A model generated the notes under the pieces. The model saw only the letters and a list, made by a program, of their open reading frames with translations, had not been told where the DNA came from and did not search any database. Below, in pieces: positions 9,494 through 18,236 of a stretch of DNA of 64,000 nt. Each line of letters starts with the position of its first letter. Within the stretch, counting starts at the first letter, position 1. Both the position numbers and the translations under genes were made by a program. The stretch is from Candidatus Flexifilum affinis (GTDB taxonomy: Bacteria; Chloroflexota; Anaerolineae; Aggregatilineales; Phototrophicaceae): assembly GCA_016713325.1 (NCBI GenBank), contig JADJPJ010000097.1, positions 1 through 64,000 of the forward strand. Reading direction: 5' to 3'.

Positions 9494-11665
9494 ATGTCCA
9501 TTCCAGCGGATTACCTTGAACGAGTCTACGCGGGCGTGTTGGGCAAAATCATCGGCGTCTATCTGGGCCGTCCCTTCGAAATGTGGGACTACGACATCAT
9601 CATGCAGAATCTGGGCGAGATTAACTACTACGTCCACTAGAAGCTCGATGTCCCGCTGATCGTCACCGATGACGATATCTCCGGCACCTTCACCTTCCTT
9701 CGCGCCCTATCCGATTACGGCTACAAGCGCGACCTCACGGCCAGGGAGATCGGCTATACCTGGCTGAACTACATCATCGAAGAACAGACCATCCTGTGGT
9801 GGGGCGGCATGGGCAACTCCACCGAGCACACGGCCTACCTGCGTCTCAAGTCCGGCATCGAAGCACCCCGCAGCGGATCGATTGCCACCAACGGCAAGGT
9901 CGTGGCCGAGCAGATCGGCTCGCAGATCTTCATTGACGGCTGGGGCATGGTCGCGCCGGGCGATCCGGAGCTGGCGGCCGATCTGGCGCGGCGCGCCGGC
10001 AGCGTCAGCCATGACGGCGAAGCCATCTACGGCGCGCAGGTGATTGCCGCCATGGAAGCGCAGGCCTTCGTGGAAAAGGACCTCAACAAGCTGATCGATA
10101 CGGCGGTGTCGCTCATTCCGAAGGACTCGGTCATCTACCGGATGATCGAGGACATTCGCGAGTGGCACGCCGAACTGCCCGACTGGCACAAGGGCCGGGA
10201 AATGATCGCCGCCAATTACGGCAACGACAAATACGGCGGCAACTGCCACATGGTGCCCAACCATGGCCTGATCGTCTTCTCGCTGCTGTATGGCGACGAC
10301 GACTTCCAGAAGTCGCTCAAGATCGTCAACACCTCCGGCTGGGACACCGACTGCAACTCCGGCAACGTCGGCTGCCTGCTGGGCATCAAGAACGGCCTGG
10401 CCGCCCTCGACAACGGCCCTGACTGGCGCGGCCCGATCGCTGACCGGATGTACCTGCCCACAGCCGACGGCGGGCGCGCCATCACCGACGCTGCCACCGA
10501 AACGCTGCATGTGGTCAACGCCGGTCGCGCGCTGCACGGTCTGGAGCCGGTCAAGCCGAAGAACGGCGCCCGCTTCCACTTCGAGCTGCCCGGCTCCGTC
10601 CAGGGCTTCACCAGCGAAGACACTCCGGCCACGCGGGGCGTGGTCGAGATCGTGAACGTCGAAAGCCACAGCGTCTCCGGCAGTCGGTCGCTGGCCGTCC
10701 ATTATCGCGGACTGGCCCCCGGCCGCGTGGCGCACGTCGAGACACCCACGTTCATCCCGTCGCGCGACGTCGCCCGTTACTTCGAGCGGCGCGGCTATCG
10801 CCTGCTGGCCTCCCCGACGCGGTACTCCGGCCAGACACTGCATGCCCGCGTCGTCGCCGACGCGGCCAACGCTCAGCCCGTGCGCGGCAGCATCTACATC
10901 AAGCACTACGATGTCAACGAAGATCTGTGTCTGATCAGCAGCCCGGCCTTCGAACTGGCGCCGGGCGCAGCGCAGGAAATCACCTGGCAGGTGCCGAACA
11001 CGGCGGGCTATCCGGTCGCCTTCGCGGGCGTGGAACTCGTCGGCGCAGGGGGACAGTCCGGCACGGTCTACCTCGACTATCTGACCTGGGATGGCACGCC
11101 CAGGATCACGCTCGACCGTCCGTATGAGCGTGACTTCAACCGCATCACCCGCGGCACCGTCCCGACGATGTGGAAAGCCGCCTGGATCGACGGGCTGGAC
11201 AACCACGACCGGCTCGCCCCCATGGACTTCTGGCCGGAACCGTACCGCCTGATTCAAAACCGCGGCCGCGGCCTGCTCATGCACGGCACCCGCGACTGGA
11301 CGGACTATCAGGTCACCGTGAGCATGACCCCGCATCTGTGCGAGGCCGGCGGTGTCGCCGTACGCGCCCAGGGCATGCTGCGCTACTACGCCCTGCTGCT
11401 CGACCAGGAGAAGACTCGCATCGTCAAGGCGTTCGAAGGCAAGGACATTGTCCTCGCGGAAGTGAACTCCGGTTGGACGTTCGGGACACCTTATGAACTG
11501 ACGCTCAAGGTCGAAGGGAACAAGTTGGTCGGGTTGGTCAATGGCCAGGTCGTGCTGACCGCCGAGGACCCGGAAAACCTGTACACCGGCGGCGGCATTG
11601 GTCTGGTCGCCGAAGTCGGACGCATCGGCGTCCACCACGTCGAGGTGGGGCCGCTTCAGCCGTAG
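9494..11665 (+). CDS. ADP-ribosylglycohydrolase-family protein with C-terminal beta-sandwich domain; in-frame amber codon 49
   Basis: Predicted 723-residue protein, last gene of the importer A operon (ATG 9494, 25 bases after the permease). The N-terminal half is an ADP-ribosylglycohydrolase domain with both metal-binding motifs: VTDDDISGT (about 56) and SGWDTDCNSGNVG (about 282). The C-terminal half has a jelly-roll-like linker region and a DUF1080/LamG-like concanavalin module (about 560-720: RGLLMHGTRDWTDYQV, GIGLVAEVGRIGVHHVEV). Family members inside sugar operons are thought to act on glycosides rather than on ADP-ribosylated protein; that role here is inference. TAG at 9638-9640 sits exactly in frame where Glu or Lys is expected (YYVH*KLDVPLIVTDDD). 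A translation restart at ATG 9809 would lose the first metal motif. A one-base substitution error is the simplest explanation. Confidence 0.8.
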
Positions 11666-11730
11666 CGGGGCACGTACGCCACCCCCTACACGTTACCACT
11701 GAACGACGGTCCTGACGCGGCGTAGCGCGA

Positions 11731-11761
11731 CCGGGGGTGAGGCAGATCGCCTCACCCCCGG
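11731..11761. terminator. Bidirectional terminator hairpin between convergent genes
   Basis: A perfect 13-base stem, CCGGGGGTGAGGC with GCCTCACCCCCGG, and a five-base loop, followed by TTTACTTCT on the plus strand. It sits between the end of the importer A operon and the end of the minus-strand dehydratase gene. Confidence 0.75.
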
Positions 11762-11784
11762 TTTACTTCTACAGAGGCCCTGGC

Positions 11785-12945
11785 CTATTTTCCACTTTGT
11801 CGTTTGTGCCAGTCGTCGACGAACAGGTTGAAGTGCGTGCCGCTGCTCGGGTGCGCGGCGATCATGTCCTCGTCCAGCGTCACGCCCAGACCAGGGCCGC
11901 TCGGCAGCGCGAAATAGCCGTCGACCACCGGCGGCACGCCCGGCGCAGCGTCCATCACGTGCTGGTCCACGAAGTCGTTGAAGAACTCCTGGATCTTGAA
12001 GTTGTGGGTAGCAGCCGCCAGATGCAGCGCCGCCGCCGTCGACACCGGCCCGCCGACGTTGTGCGGGGCCATCAGCATGTAGTAGGTCTCCGCCGTGGCC
12101 GCCAGTTTCTTGGCGTTGAGCAGCCCGCCGTAATGGGTGATGTCGACCTGGATGATGTCGGCAGCCTGCAATTCGAACAGTTCGCGGTACTCGTACGGCG
12201 TGTGCATGCGCTCCCCGGTCGCCACCGGAATGCCCATCGGCAGCACCGCTTCCTTCACGTCGCGCAGTGCTCGCAGATTCTCCGGCGGCACCGGCTCCTC
12301 GATCCAGCCCGGCTTGTACTGGGCGATCTCCTTCGCCAGCTCGACCGCCGTCACCGGGTTGAAGCGCCCATGCATCTCGATCAGCAGGTCCACGCCCGGC
12401 CCCACCGCGTCGGCGACCGCGGCGATCAGGTCCAGCACCCGCACCTTCTCCGCCCGGTCCAGTTCGTAGAAGCCGGCGCCAAACGGATCGAACTTGAGCG
12501 CCGAATAGCCCTTCGCCTTCACCGCCAGCGCCGCCTTGTGGAACTCTTCCGGCGTGCGCTCGACCCGGTACCACCCGTTGGCATAGGCCTTGATGCGGTC
12601 ACGCACCGCGCCGCCGAGCAGGCGGTAGACCGGCTGATTGGTGGCCTTGCCCATGATGTCCCAGCAGGCGATCTCGATCAGGGCGATGCCGGTCATCACC
12701 ACTTCGCCCGATCGGGCATAATCTTCGCGGAACATGCGATGCGTCAGCTTCTCGACTTCGAACGGGTCCGCGCCCAAAACGTAACGGGGCAGCACCTCTT
12801 TTAGATAGCCGAGCACCGACTCCGTCCGACCGATCGGGCGGGCCTCGCCCACGCCGACCAGACCGTCATCCGTCTCGACTTTGACGAACAGCAGTTCCCG
12901 CCAGGGCGTCCCCATGACCATCGGGGTGACTTTTGAGATTTTCAT
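11785..12945 (-). CDS. Enolase-superfamily sugar-acid dehydratase (mandelate racemase/galactonate dehydratase group)
   Basis: Intact 386-residue TIM-barrel enzyme of the MR-MLE family, expected to abstract the alpha proton of a sugar acid and dehydrate it to a 2-keto-3-deoxy acid. Visible elements are the N-terminal capping domain, LKFDPFG with K151/D153, metal-binding E190 in LLIEMHGRFN, IEEP (E216/E217), ATGER (E245) and the MAPHN histidine (H295). This arrangement matches the galactonate/gluconate dehydratase branch, but the exact acid sugar cannot be fixed. Its ATG overlaps the stop of the upstream gene in TGATG, so translation is coupled. Confidence 0.9.
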   Translation of the reverse strand: MKISKVTPMVMGTPWRELLFVKVETDDGLVGVGEARPIGRTESVLGYLKEVLPRYVLGADPFEVEKLTHRMFREDYARSGEVVMTGIALIEIACWDIMGKATNQPVYRLLGGAVRDRIKAYANGWYRVERTPEEFHKAALAVKAKGYSALKFDPFGAGFYELDRAEKVRVLDLIAAVADAVGPGVDLLIEMHGRFNPVTAVELAKEIAQYKPGWIEEPVPPENLRALRDVKEAVLPMGIPVATGERMHTPYEYRELFELQAADIIQVDITHYGGLLNAKKLAATAETYYMLMAPHNVGGPVSTAAALHLAAATHNFKIQEFFNDFVDQHVMDAAPGVPPVVDGYFALPSGPGLGVTLDEDMIAAHPSSGTHFNLFVDDWHKRQSGK

Positions 12946-13883
12946 CAGGGTTCCTCCACCACAGGGATGCCGAGGTCCGCCGTGCCGACCTCCGACATCG
13001 TTGCCTCGGGAATGTACCGCTGAATCAGCCCCTGGACCAGTTCCGCGCGGCGCACCCGTTCGCGCGCCAGCCTGACCGCGCCATCCTCGATGTGCATGCC
13101 AGAGGGGTAGAGGTCCGGCGAATTGCGCACGCCCAGCTTGACATAGACCGGCGCCGCGATGCGGATGATCTCCGGGACTTCGTAATGCCGGACAAAGCCG
13201 CCGAAGTTGTCGGGAACTTCGACGTAGATGTCGAGCGGCAGTGAGGTGGCCGCGCGGATGGCGGCGATCTGCGGCAGGCTGAGATCGGTCGGAATATTGT
13301 AGGTGGTCGCGCCCAGCCCCTCGATCAGCCGGATGGAGATCGGGTTGGCCGCGCCCATCTGCACCGAGATCTTGAAGACGAAGTTGGCGGGCAGCTCTCC
13401 GGCTTTCTTCATCTCGTTGACCAGCCAGAGCTGTCCCTCGTCGGCGATCAATACCGATCGGATGCCCAGCGCCGCCGCCCGGCGAACGTCCTCCGTCGCG
13501 TACACCACCTGATCCATGCCGCGCAGCCGGGCGCCCAGGTTCTTGCCCGCCGCGGCGGTGATCTGCGCGCCGGTGTCCCAGGCAGCGCGCGGTCCGACAA
13601 ACAGACTCACCTCGATGCCGGCCTTGCGTCCCAGGGCAGCCATCTCGCGCAGTTCGGAGTCCGTCAGCATCATGATACCGCTGCCCTGCGACACCCGGTG
13701 GACGCGCACGCCGCGTTTGGCCGCTTCGTCGAGCACGCCCGCCAGCGCCTTCGGACCTTCGACGCTGGGAATTTCGATGCGGTACTGCGCGCCATCGGGG
13801 AAGCGCTTTGTCGAGGTGGGCAACGCCGACAGGTCGCCGCCCGGCAAGCCCAATCGTTCCAAGAATTTTCGGGTCGCATCCAT
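12945..13883 (-). CDS. U32-peptidase-like TIM-barrel protein
   Basis: Intact protein of about 312 residues, of the type usually labelled 'U32 family peptidase' in actinobacterial and chloroflexotal genomes. I recognise the family by long conserved stretches (KRFPDGAQYRIEIPSVEGP, VHRVSQGSGI, GIRSVLIADEGQL, LPLDIYVEVPDNFGGFVRHYE, APVYVKLGVRNSPDLYPSG). The classical U32 protease signature is not evident, so proteolysis should not be assumed. Translational coupling to a sugar-acid dehydratase suggests a catabolic or sugar-processing role. ATG 13883 is chosen because AGGAA lies about 8 bases upstream. The ATG at 13889 is too close to that site. Confidence 0.75.
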   Translation of the reverse strand: MDATRKFLERLGLPGGDLSALPTSTKRFPDGAQYRIEIPSVEGPKALAGVLDEAAKRGVRVHRVSQGSGIMMLTDSELREMAALGRKAGIEVSLFVGPRAAWDTGAQITAAAGKNLGARLRGMDQVVYATEDVRRAAALGIRSVLIADEGQLWLVNEMKKAGELPANFVFKISVQMGAANPISIRLIEGLGATTYNIPTDLSLPQIAAIRAATSLPLDIYVEVPDNFGGFVRHYEVPEIIRIAAPVYVKLGVRNSPDLYPSGMHIEDGAVRLARERVRRAELVQGLIQRYIPEATMSEVGTADLGIPVVEEP

Positions 13884-13948
13884 GATCATTTCCTGAAAGT
13901 GTCTGATTCTGGGCAACAGCATAACGCCGGCAGGCCAGAGAAACAAAA

Positions 13949-13970
13949 GCGGGGAGATTGCTCTCCCCGC
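13949..13970 (-). terminator. Intrinsic terminator of the 14016-14696 gene
   Basis: GCGGGGAGA and TCTCCCCGC form a 9-base stem with a TTGC loop. Read on the minus strand it is followed directly by TTTTGTTTC, a good U tract. It lies 46 bases after the stop codon of the secreted-protein gene. Confidence 0.8.
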
Positions 13971-14015
13971 CGCACGATGGTTATCCAGGTTTTCGCCTCG
14001 TGGTGAGGCCTGCTG

Positions 14016-14696
14016 CTAGCGCAGGACGGCGTTGGCCGGAACCCACACAGGTTCGGCCTGGCAGGCGATCCACAGCTTGGCGAAGTCACCGCTGAATTCG
14101 CTGATGTACCAGTCTCCCGCCGGGATATTGAAGTTCGTCTGCGTGCTCAGATCCGCATCAAAGAACGCCGGGGCGCCCGCGGGAAGCTGGTACACGATCG
14201 AGCCGGGTGGCAGCGGGTACGGGCAGGCGACGCCGGCGCCGGCGAAGGTGACGTTGCCCGGTCCGCTGATGGTCAGTGTGTAGTCCCCGCCGGCTTGTCC
14301 GAAAGAGTCATCGAACGGCACGGCGATATAGGTGGTATTCGCTGCCAGGGCAAAACTCACGCTGATCACACCGCTGTTGTCTGCCGCAAGGCAGTTGGGA
14401 AAAGCGGCGGCCGGGTTGAAATCCGCCGTCATCAGGTACATCGACAGATTGCCGCTACTATCGGCCAGGTCGAGCGTGTAGACGCCCGCGGTATCGACTG
14501 AGAAGGCATAGGCGTCATAGAGGACCAGGGACGCACCCTGGCCGGTGCAGTTGGGTGTGGAGATAAAGACGACCGGCATTTTGGGATCTGCCGCGTCAAG
14601 AGTCCCGGAAACCGAGGACGAACCGGCGAATACCGACCATACGCCAAGAGCGGCGATGGCGACGAGAAGGACAAATAGCAGAATCCGAAGACGCAT
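14016..14696 (-). CDS. Secreted protein of unknown function, tandem copy 1
   Basis: A 226-residue exported protein with an N-terminal signal segment (RLRILLFVLLVAIAALGVWSVFAG). The rest looks like a small beta-rich, Ca-type or prepeptidase-like domain: repeated short strands (VSGTLDAADPKMPVVF, YTLDLADSSGNLSMYLM, ISVSFALAANTTYIAVPFDDS, YTLTISGPGNV). Six cysteines are probably paired outside the cell. The C-terminus (AGDWYISEFSGDFAKLWIACQAEPVWVPANAVLR) is nearly identical to copy 2 at 15042-15722. No known family was recognised. The C-terminal PVWVPANAVLR might be a short SH3-like strand. Confidence 0.8.
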   Translation of the reverse strand: MRLRILLFVLLVAIAALGVWSVFAGSSSVSGTLDAADPKMPVVFISTPNCTGQGASLVLYDAYAFSVDTAGVYTLDLADSSGNLSMYLMTADFNPAAAFPNCLAADNSGVISVSFALAANTTYIAVPFDDSFGQAGGDYTLTISGPGNVTFAGAGVACPYPLPPGSIVYQLPAGAPAFFDADLSTQTNFNIPAGDWYISEFSGDFAKLWIACQAEPVWVPANAVLR

Positions 14697-15041
14697 TACG
14701 GTTGTTCTCCCAGGTGAGACGCTGCCATCTATGGGGCAGTGAAACAGAATATCGACTTTAATTATACGCGCTTAGGAGACAAACGAACAAACTGAGCGAA
14801 TCGCGAAAGTTCACCTTGACCATCAATAGCTGCGTTTTTGAGCCAACCTCACCTCAAAAATCGAACGACTTTTTGCCCCTCTCCGCACGGAGAGGGGCGG
14901 TTGAGCGCAGCGAAGCGGGGTGAGGTTAAGCAATCGGTGATTCACTGAAACTGGCACCCCTCCAGGAATCGCTGGCGGGGAGAACGATCTCCCCGCCGCA
15001 CGATGGTTATTCAGGTTTTCGCCTCGTGGTGAGGCCCGCTG
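14697..15041. other. Intergenic region between the two tandem copies
   Basis: Holds the AT-rich upstream region of copy 1 (14697-14794), a palindromic repeat (14795-14948) and the 3' stem-loop of copy 2 (14974-14997: GGCGGGGAGA, loop ACGA, TCTCCCCGCC). The first 40 bases downstream of both copies are almost the same sequence, so the duplication included the 3' UTR. No gene is seen. Confidence 0.6.
14795..14948. repeat. Palindromic interspersed repeat, copy 1
   Basis: About 154 bases, matching the copy at 15923-16075 closely along its length. Nested inverted repeats are AACCTCACC (14845-14853) with GGTGAGGTT (14919-14927), enclosing the CCCCTCTCC/GGAGAGGGG hairpin around GCAC. The outer ends (GAATCGCG and GTGATTC) are degenerate inverted repeats. 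No coding capacity. Confidence 0.75.
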
Positions 15042-15722
15042 CTAGCGCAGGACGGCGTTGGCCGGCACCCACACCGGCTGGGCCTGGCAGGCGATCCACA
15101 GCTTGGCAAAATCGTCGGTGAATTCGCTCACGTACCAGTCCCCCGCCGGGATATTGAAGTTCGTCTGCGTGCTCAGATCCGCATCAAAGAACGCCGGGGC
15201 GCCCGCGGGAAGCTGATAGACGACGGAGCCTTCCGGGAGCGGGTAAGGGCAGGCGACCCCTGCACCGCCAATCGAAATATTGCCTGGACCGCTGATGTTC
15301 AGCGTGTAGGTGGCGCCGGTCTGCGCCAAGGAGTCATCGAAGGGCACGGCGATGTAGGTGGTATTGGCGGCCAGCGCGAAGCTCACACTGATCGGGTCGG
15401 CATTGTCCCCTGCAAGGCAGGTGGGGAATCCGGCGGCCGGGTTGAATCCCGCGCTCATCAGATAAAGCGACGGATTACCACTGCCGACGGCCAGATCGAG
15501 CGTATACACGCCAGCGGTGTCTACGGTGAACGAGATCGCCTCGTAACTGACAAGACTCGCACCCTGGCCGGTGCAGTTGGGTGAGCTGATAAAGACGACC
15601 GGCATATCCGGGTCGCTGCCATCAATCGTGCCGGACACGGAAGCGGTTCCGGCCAGCGCCGACCAGGCGCCAAAGGCGGCGATGAGTACTACGAGGCCGA
15701 TGAACGAGAGTCTGCGGATCAT
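15042..15722 (-). CDS. Secreted protein of unknown function, tandem copy 2
   Basis: A 226-residue paralogue of the 14016-14696 product, with the same length, signal segment (FIGLVVLIAAFGAWSALAG), cysteine pattern and C-terminus. Differences concentrate in the middle (AVGSGNPSLYLMSAGFNPAAGFPTCLAGDNADPISV against ADSSGNLSMYLMTADFNPAAAFPNCLAADNSGVISV split by position). Both copies are open and have preserved 3' stem-loops, so both look functional. Function unknown; an extracellular beta-sandwich is inference. Confidence 0.8.
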   Translation of the reverse strand: MIRRLSFIGLVVLIAAFGAWSALAGTASVSGTIDGSDPDMPVVFISSPNCTGQGASLVSYEAISFTVDTAGVYTLDLAVGSGNPSLYLMSAGFNPAAGFPTCLAGDNADPISVSFALAANTTYIAVPFDDSLAQTGATYTLNISGPGNISIGGAGVACPYPLPEGSVVYQLPAGAPAFFDADLSTQTNFNIPAGDWYVSEFTDDFAKLWIACQAQPVWVPANAVLR

Positions 15723-15876
15723 AAGTTACCCTCCTCACATATTCTCGGCTATTCGGGTGTAGGGGAACGACGAACTTGCCAAATGGATCATAAATGCCTA
15801 TTCCACTGATGAAATCGGCCGGGTGACCCCTTTCCTCTCGTATTGAGTCTTTTGGAAAGACTAAAACGATAAGTCT

Positions 15877-15907
15877 AAAAAAAAGGGCGCTCACAGAGTG
15901 AACGCCC
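15877..15907 (-). terminator. Intrinsic terminator of the MFS gene
   Basis: Stem GGGCG..TCAC with GTGA..CGCCC at 15885-15907. Read on the minus strand, eight consecutive T follow the stem. It lies about 190 bases past the MFS stop, with the palindromic repeat in between. Confidence 0.8.
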
Positions 15908-15922
15908 GTAAATTCAGTCTTG

Positions 15923-16075
15923 GTGAATCACGAAAGTTCATCTTGTGACCCATCAATAGCTGCGTTTTTGAGCCAACCTCACCCCAAAAGTCTGACGACT
16001 TTTTGCCCCTCTCCGCACGGAGAGGGGCGGTTGAGCGTAGCGAAACGGGGTGAGGTTAGGCAATCCGTGATTCAC
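15923..16075. repeat. Palindromic interspersed repeat, copy 2, with perfect 10-base terminal inverted repeats
   Basis: Ends are GTGAATCACG (15923-15932) and CGTGATTCAC (16066-16075), a perfect inverted pair. Inside are the AACCTCACC/GGTGAGGTT and CCCCTCTCC/GGAGAGGGG stems seen in copy 1. The size (153 bases), ends and lack of coding capacity resemble a MITE or REP-type element. No clear target-site duplication was found. The remainder of the 15723-16099 gap holds the minus-strand terminator and the promoter region of copy 2. Confidence 0.75.
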
Positions 16076-16099
16076 TGAGTCCATGTCTTCTTGGCCCGA

Positions 16100-18120
16100 C
16101 TACGGCGACGCATTCCCGAAAATCGCCGCATCCTCTTCCCGGGCAATACGCTGCCCCTCTTCGATGTTCACCCGTGTGAGCAGGAAGCCGCCGACGATGA
16201 AGAACACGATCAGGCTGATGATCGCCGGGCGGCTGCTGCCAAACGCCGCCACTGCCAGCGCGAACAGCAGCGGACCGAGGATTGACGAGAAGCGCTCCAT
16301 GATGCCGTACAACCCGAAGAACTCGCCGCTCTTGGCCGCGGGCGACATGCTGGAATACAGGCTGCGGCTCAACGCCTGGCTGCCGCCCTGCACGATCGCC
16401 ACCATCCAGGCCAGGAACCAGAACTCGACGGTCGAATTCAGCAGATACCCCAGATGGCGATGACGGCGTAGACAATCAGCGCCAGCAAGATCGCGCGGCG
16501 AGTGTCGATAGTGCCGGCCAACCCGGCGAACAGCCGCTGACCGATAGTGAAGGCGAACAGCGCGCCGACGGCCTGCACGGCCAGCAGCAGCCCGATGATG
16601 ATGGGCAGGCTGTTCTCGCGCGCCGGCTCGACCACGCGAACCTGCGAAAGAGCCACAACGGTTCCGCCCGCCGGGCCGGCGCCAGTGTTGGTGAACGTCA
16701 GAGTATGCTCACCGACTTCCGGCGCGGTGATGAGCACCGTCCTGCCATAGCGCGTTGTCTCGCTGAAGGTGTCGAGCACGGCCGGCTCATCCTCGTCGAG
16801 GGGCACAGCCACGCCGTCGATTGTCCAGGCCACCTGCCCGCCATCCGGCCGACTGGCATAGGTAATTTCGACCGATCGCCCGTTGAAGACCAGCTCGACG
16901 GCATCGCCCGGCGCGCCGCTCACCGCATAGACCACCTGACTCTCCGTACCGGTCAGGTCGGCGCTGACCGTCTCCTGCGCCCAGGTTCCGGTGAAGGCCA
17001 GCGCCCCCGGATTGGACTCTGCGCTGCGCTGATCGGTGGCAAGATATGTCCCCTGCCCGACAGCCGTCGCGGTCGATTGATAGGGTGCGGGCTGGTCGCC
17101 GGAAATGTCGATGGGCAGCGCGCCACGCAGCACGATCCCGGCGATCGGCAGCGCGACCAGGTTGAACACGATGAAGGCCAGGTAGAGCGGCCGCCGCTTT
17201 TCCGCCTGACTGGGCAGCCGCCCGAAGATCAGACTGAAGGGAATGCCGACGAACTGCACCAGCAGCAGCGCCAGGATGAGTTCCACCGATCCGAAGCCGA
17301 GTTCCGCCCCGTAGATGGTGGCCACGCCGATGATCGTGCCGATGGCGTCGTTGTAGATCAGAAAGGCGACCAGGTACTTGAACAGTTCCCGGTAATGGCG
17401 GATGTCGCGGAAGGTGGCGATCAGCCGCTTGAATCCCTCGCCGATCACCGACTGCCCCGGTTCGAGAAGCCCCGTCGCCGAGGCAGGTTCCGGCACCTGA
17501 CGGAAGATCGGAATGCTGAACACGGCCCACCAGATGGCCACGCTCAGGAAGGACAGGCGCGGGCCCCAGTTGTCCGGCAGGACGAAGATCATGACCACGT
17601 TGATCGCCAGCAGCAGGCCGCCGCCCAGATAGCCCATCGCATAGCCGCGCGCCGAGACACTGTCCCGATCCTCGGATCTGGCCACGTGCGGCAGCAGCGC
17701 GTCATAAAAGGTATAGGCCGCCACAAAGCCGATACGCCCGAACACGAACAGGATCGACGCCAGCACCCAGTCGCCAGTGCTGACCAGGACGAGCAGACCC
17801 GTTGCCACGACGCCGACGGCCGTGAAGAAGGCGAGGAATTTCTTCTTCCCCCGCGAGACATCGCTGATCGTCCCGAGGATGGGCGCGAGGAGCGCGGTCA
17901 CAAACAGGGAGATACTGAGGTTCAGGCTCCAGTAGGCAGTGGCCATCGCCTCGCTGGGCAGGGTCGCGCCGGCCACCTGGCTGAAATAGACTGGCAGGAC
18001 TGCCGCCAGGATGGTGGTCGCGAAGGCGCTGTTCGCCCAGTCATAGAGCGTCCAGGCGCGTATGCGACGTCGATAGGTTGCGCTGTCGGGTGTGCTCAGA
18101 GGAACACCGGCGGCCGTCAT
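16100..18120 (-). CDS. UMF1/Atg22-type MFS transporter with large extracytoplasmic insert, one frameshift
   Basis: Integral-membrane transporter of the MFS UMF1 (Atg22-like) group, start ATG 18120. The N-terminal motif AWTLYDWANSAFATTILAAVLPVYF is diagnostic for the group. About 12 helices are expected. Unusually, residues about 335-500 are a hydrophilic, beta-rich segment (ESQVVYAVSGAPGDAVELVF, HTLTFTNTG) between two transmembrane stretches, probably an extracytoplasmic beta-sandwich. The frame stops at 16438. Adding one G in the GGGG run restores IWGYLLNSTVEFWFLAWMVAIVQGGSQALSRS, the conserved second-half motif, and continues to 16100. Repaired length is 673 residues. The substrate is unknown; amino acids or peptides are typical guesses for UMF1. 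Confidence 0.85.
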
Positions 18121-18236
18121 AGTGAAAAATCCCCGCTGTGCAGTTCAAAGTGGGCGCAATAAAACATAACACCCCGATGGTGCAAATGTAATCCTTCTAC
18201 TTTATCCCATCGTTAAAGGATGCGCCGCACCACTTT

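Noticed and set aside
9638..9640. TAG read as pyrrolysine or another recoded amino acid
   Set aside because: There is no sign of recoding elsewhere. The site is one substitution from GAG in an error-prone region.
9707..11638. A 643-codon open frame antisense to the ADP-ribosylglycohydrolase gene
   Set aside because: It is a codon-bias shadow in high-GC DNA; the product has no recognisable domain, while the plus strand carries clear motifs.
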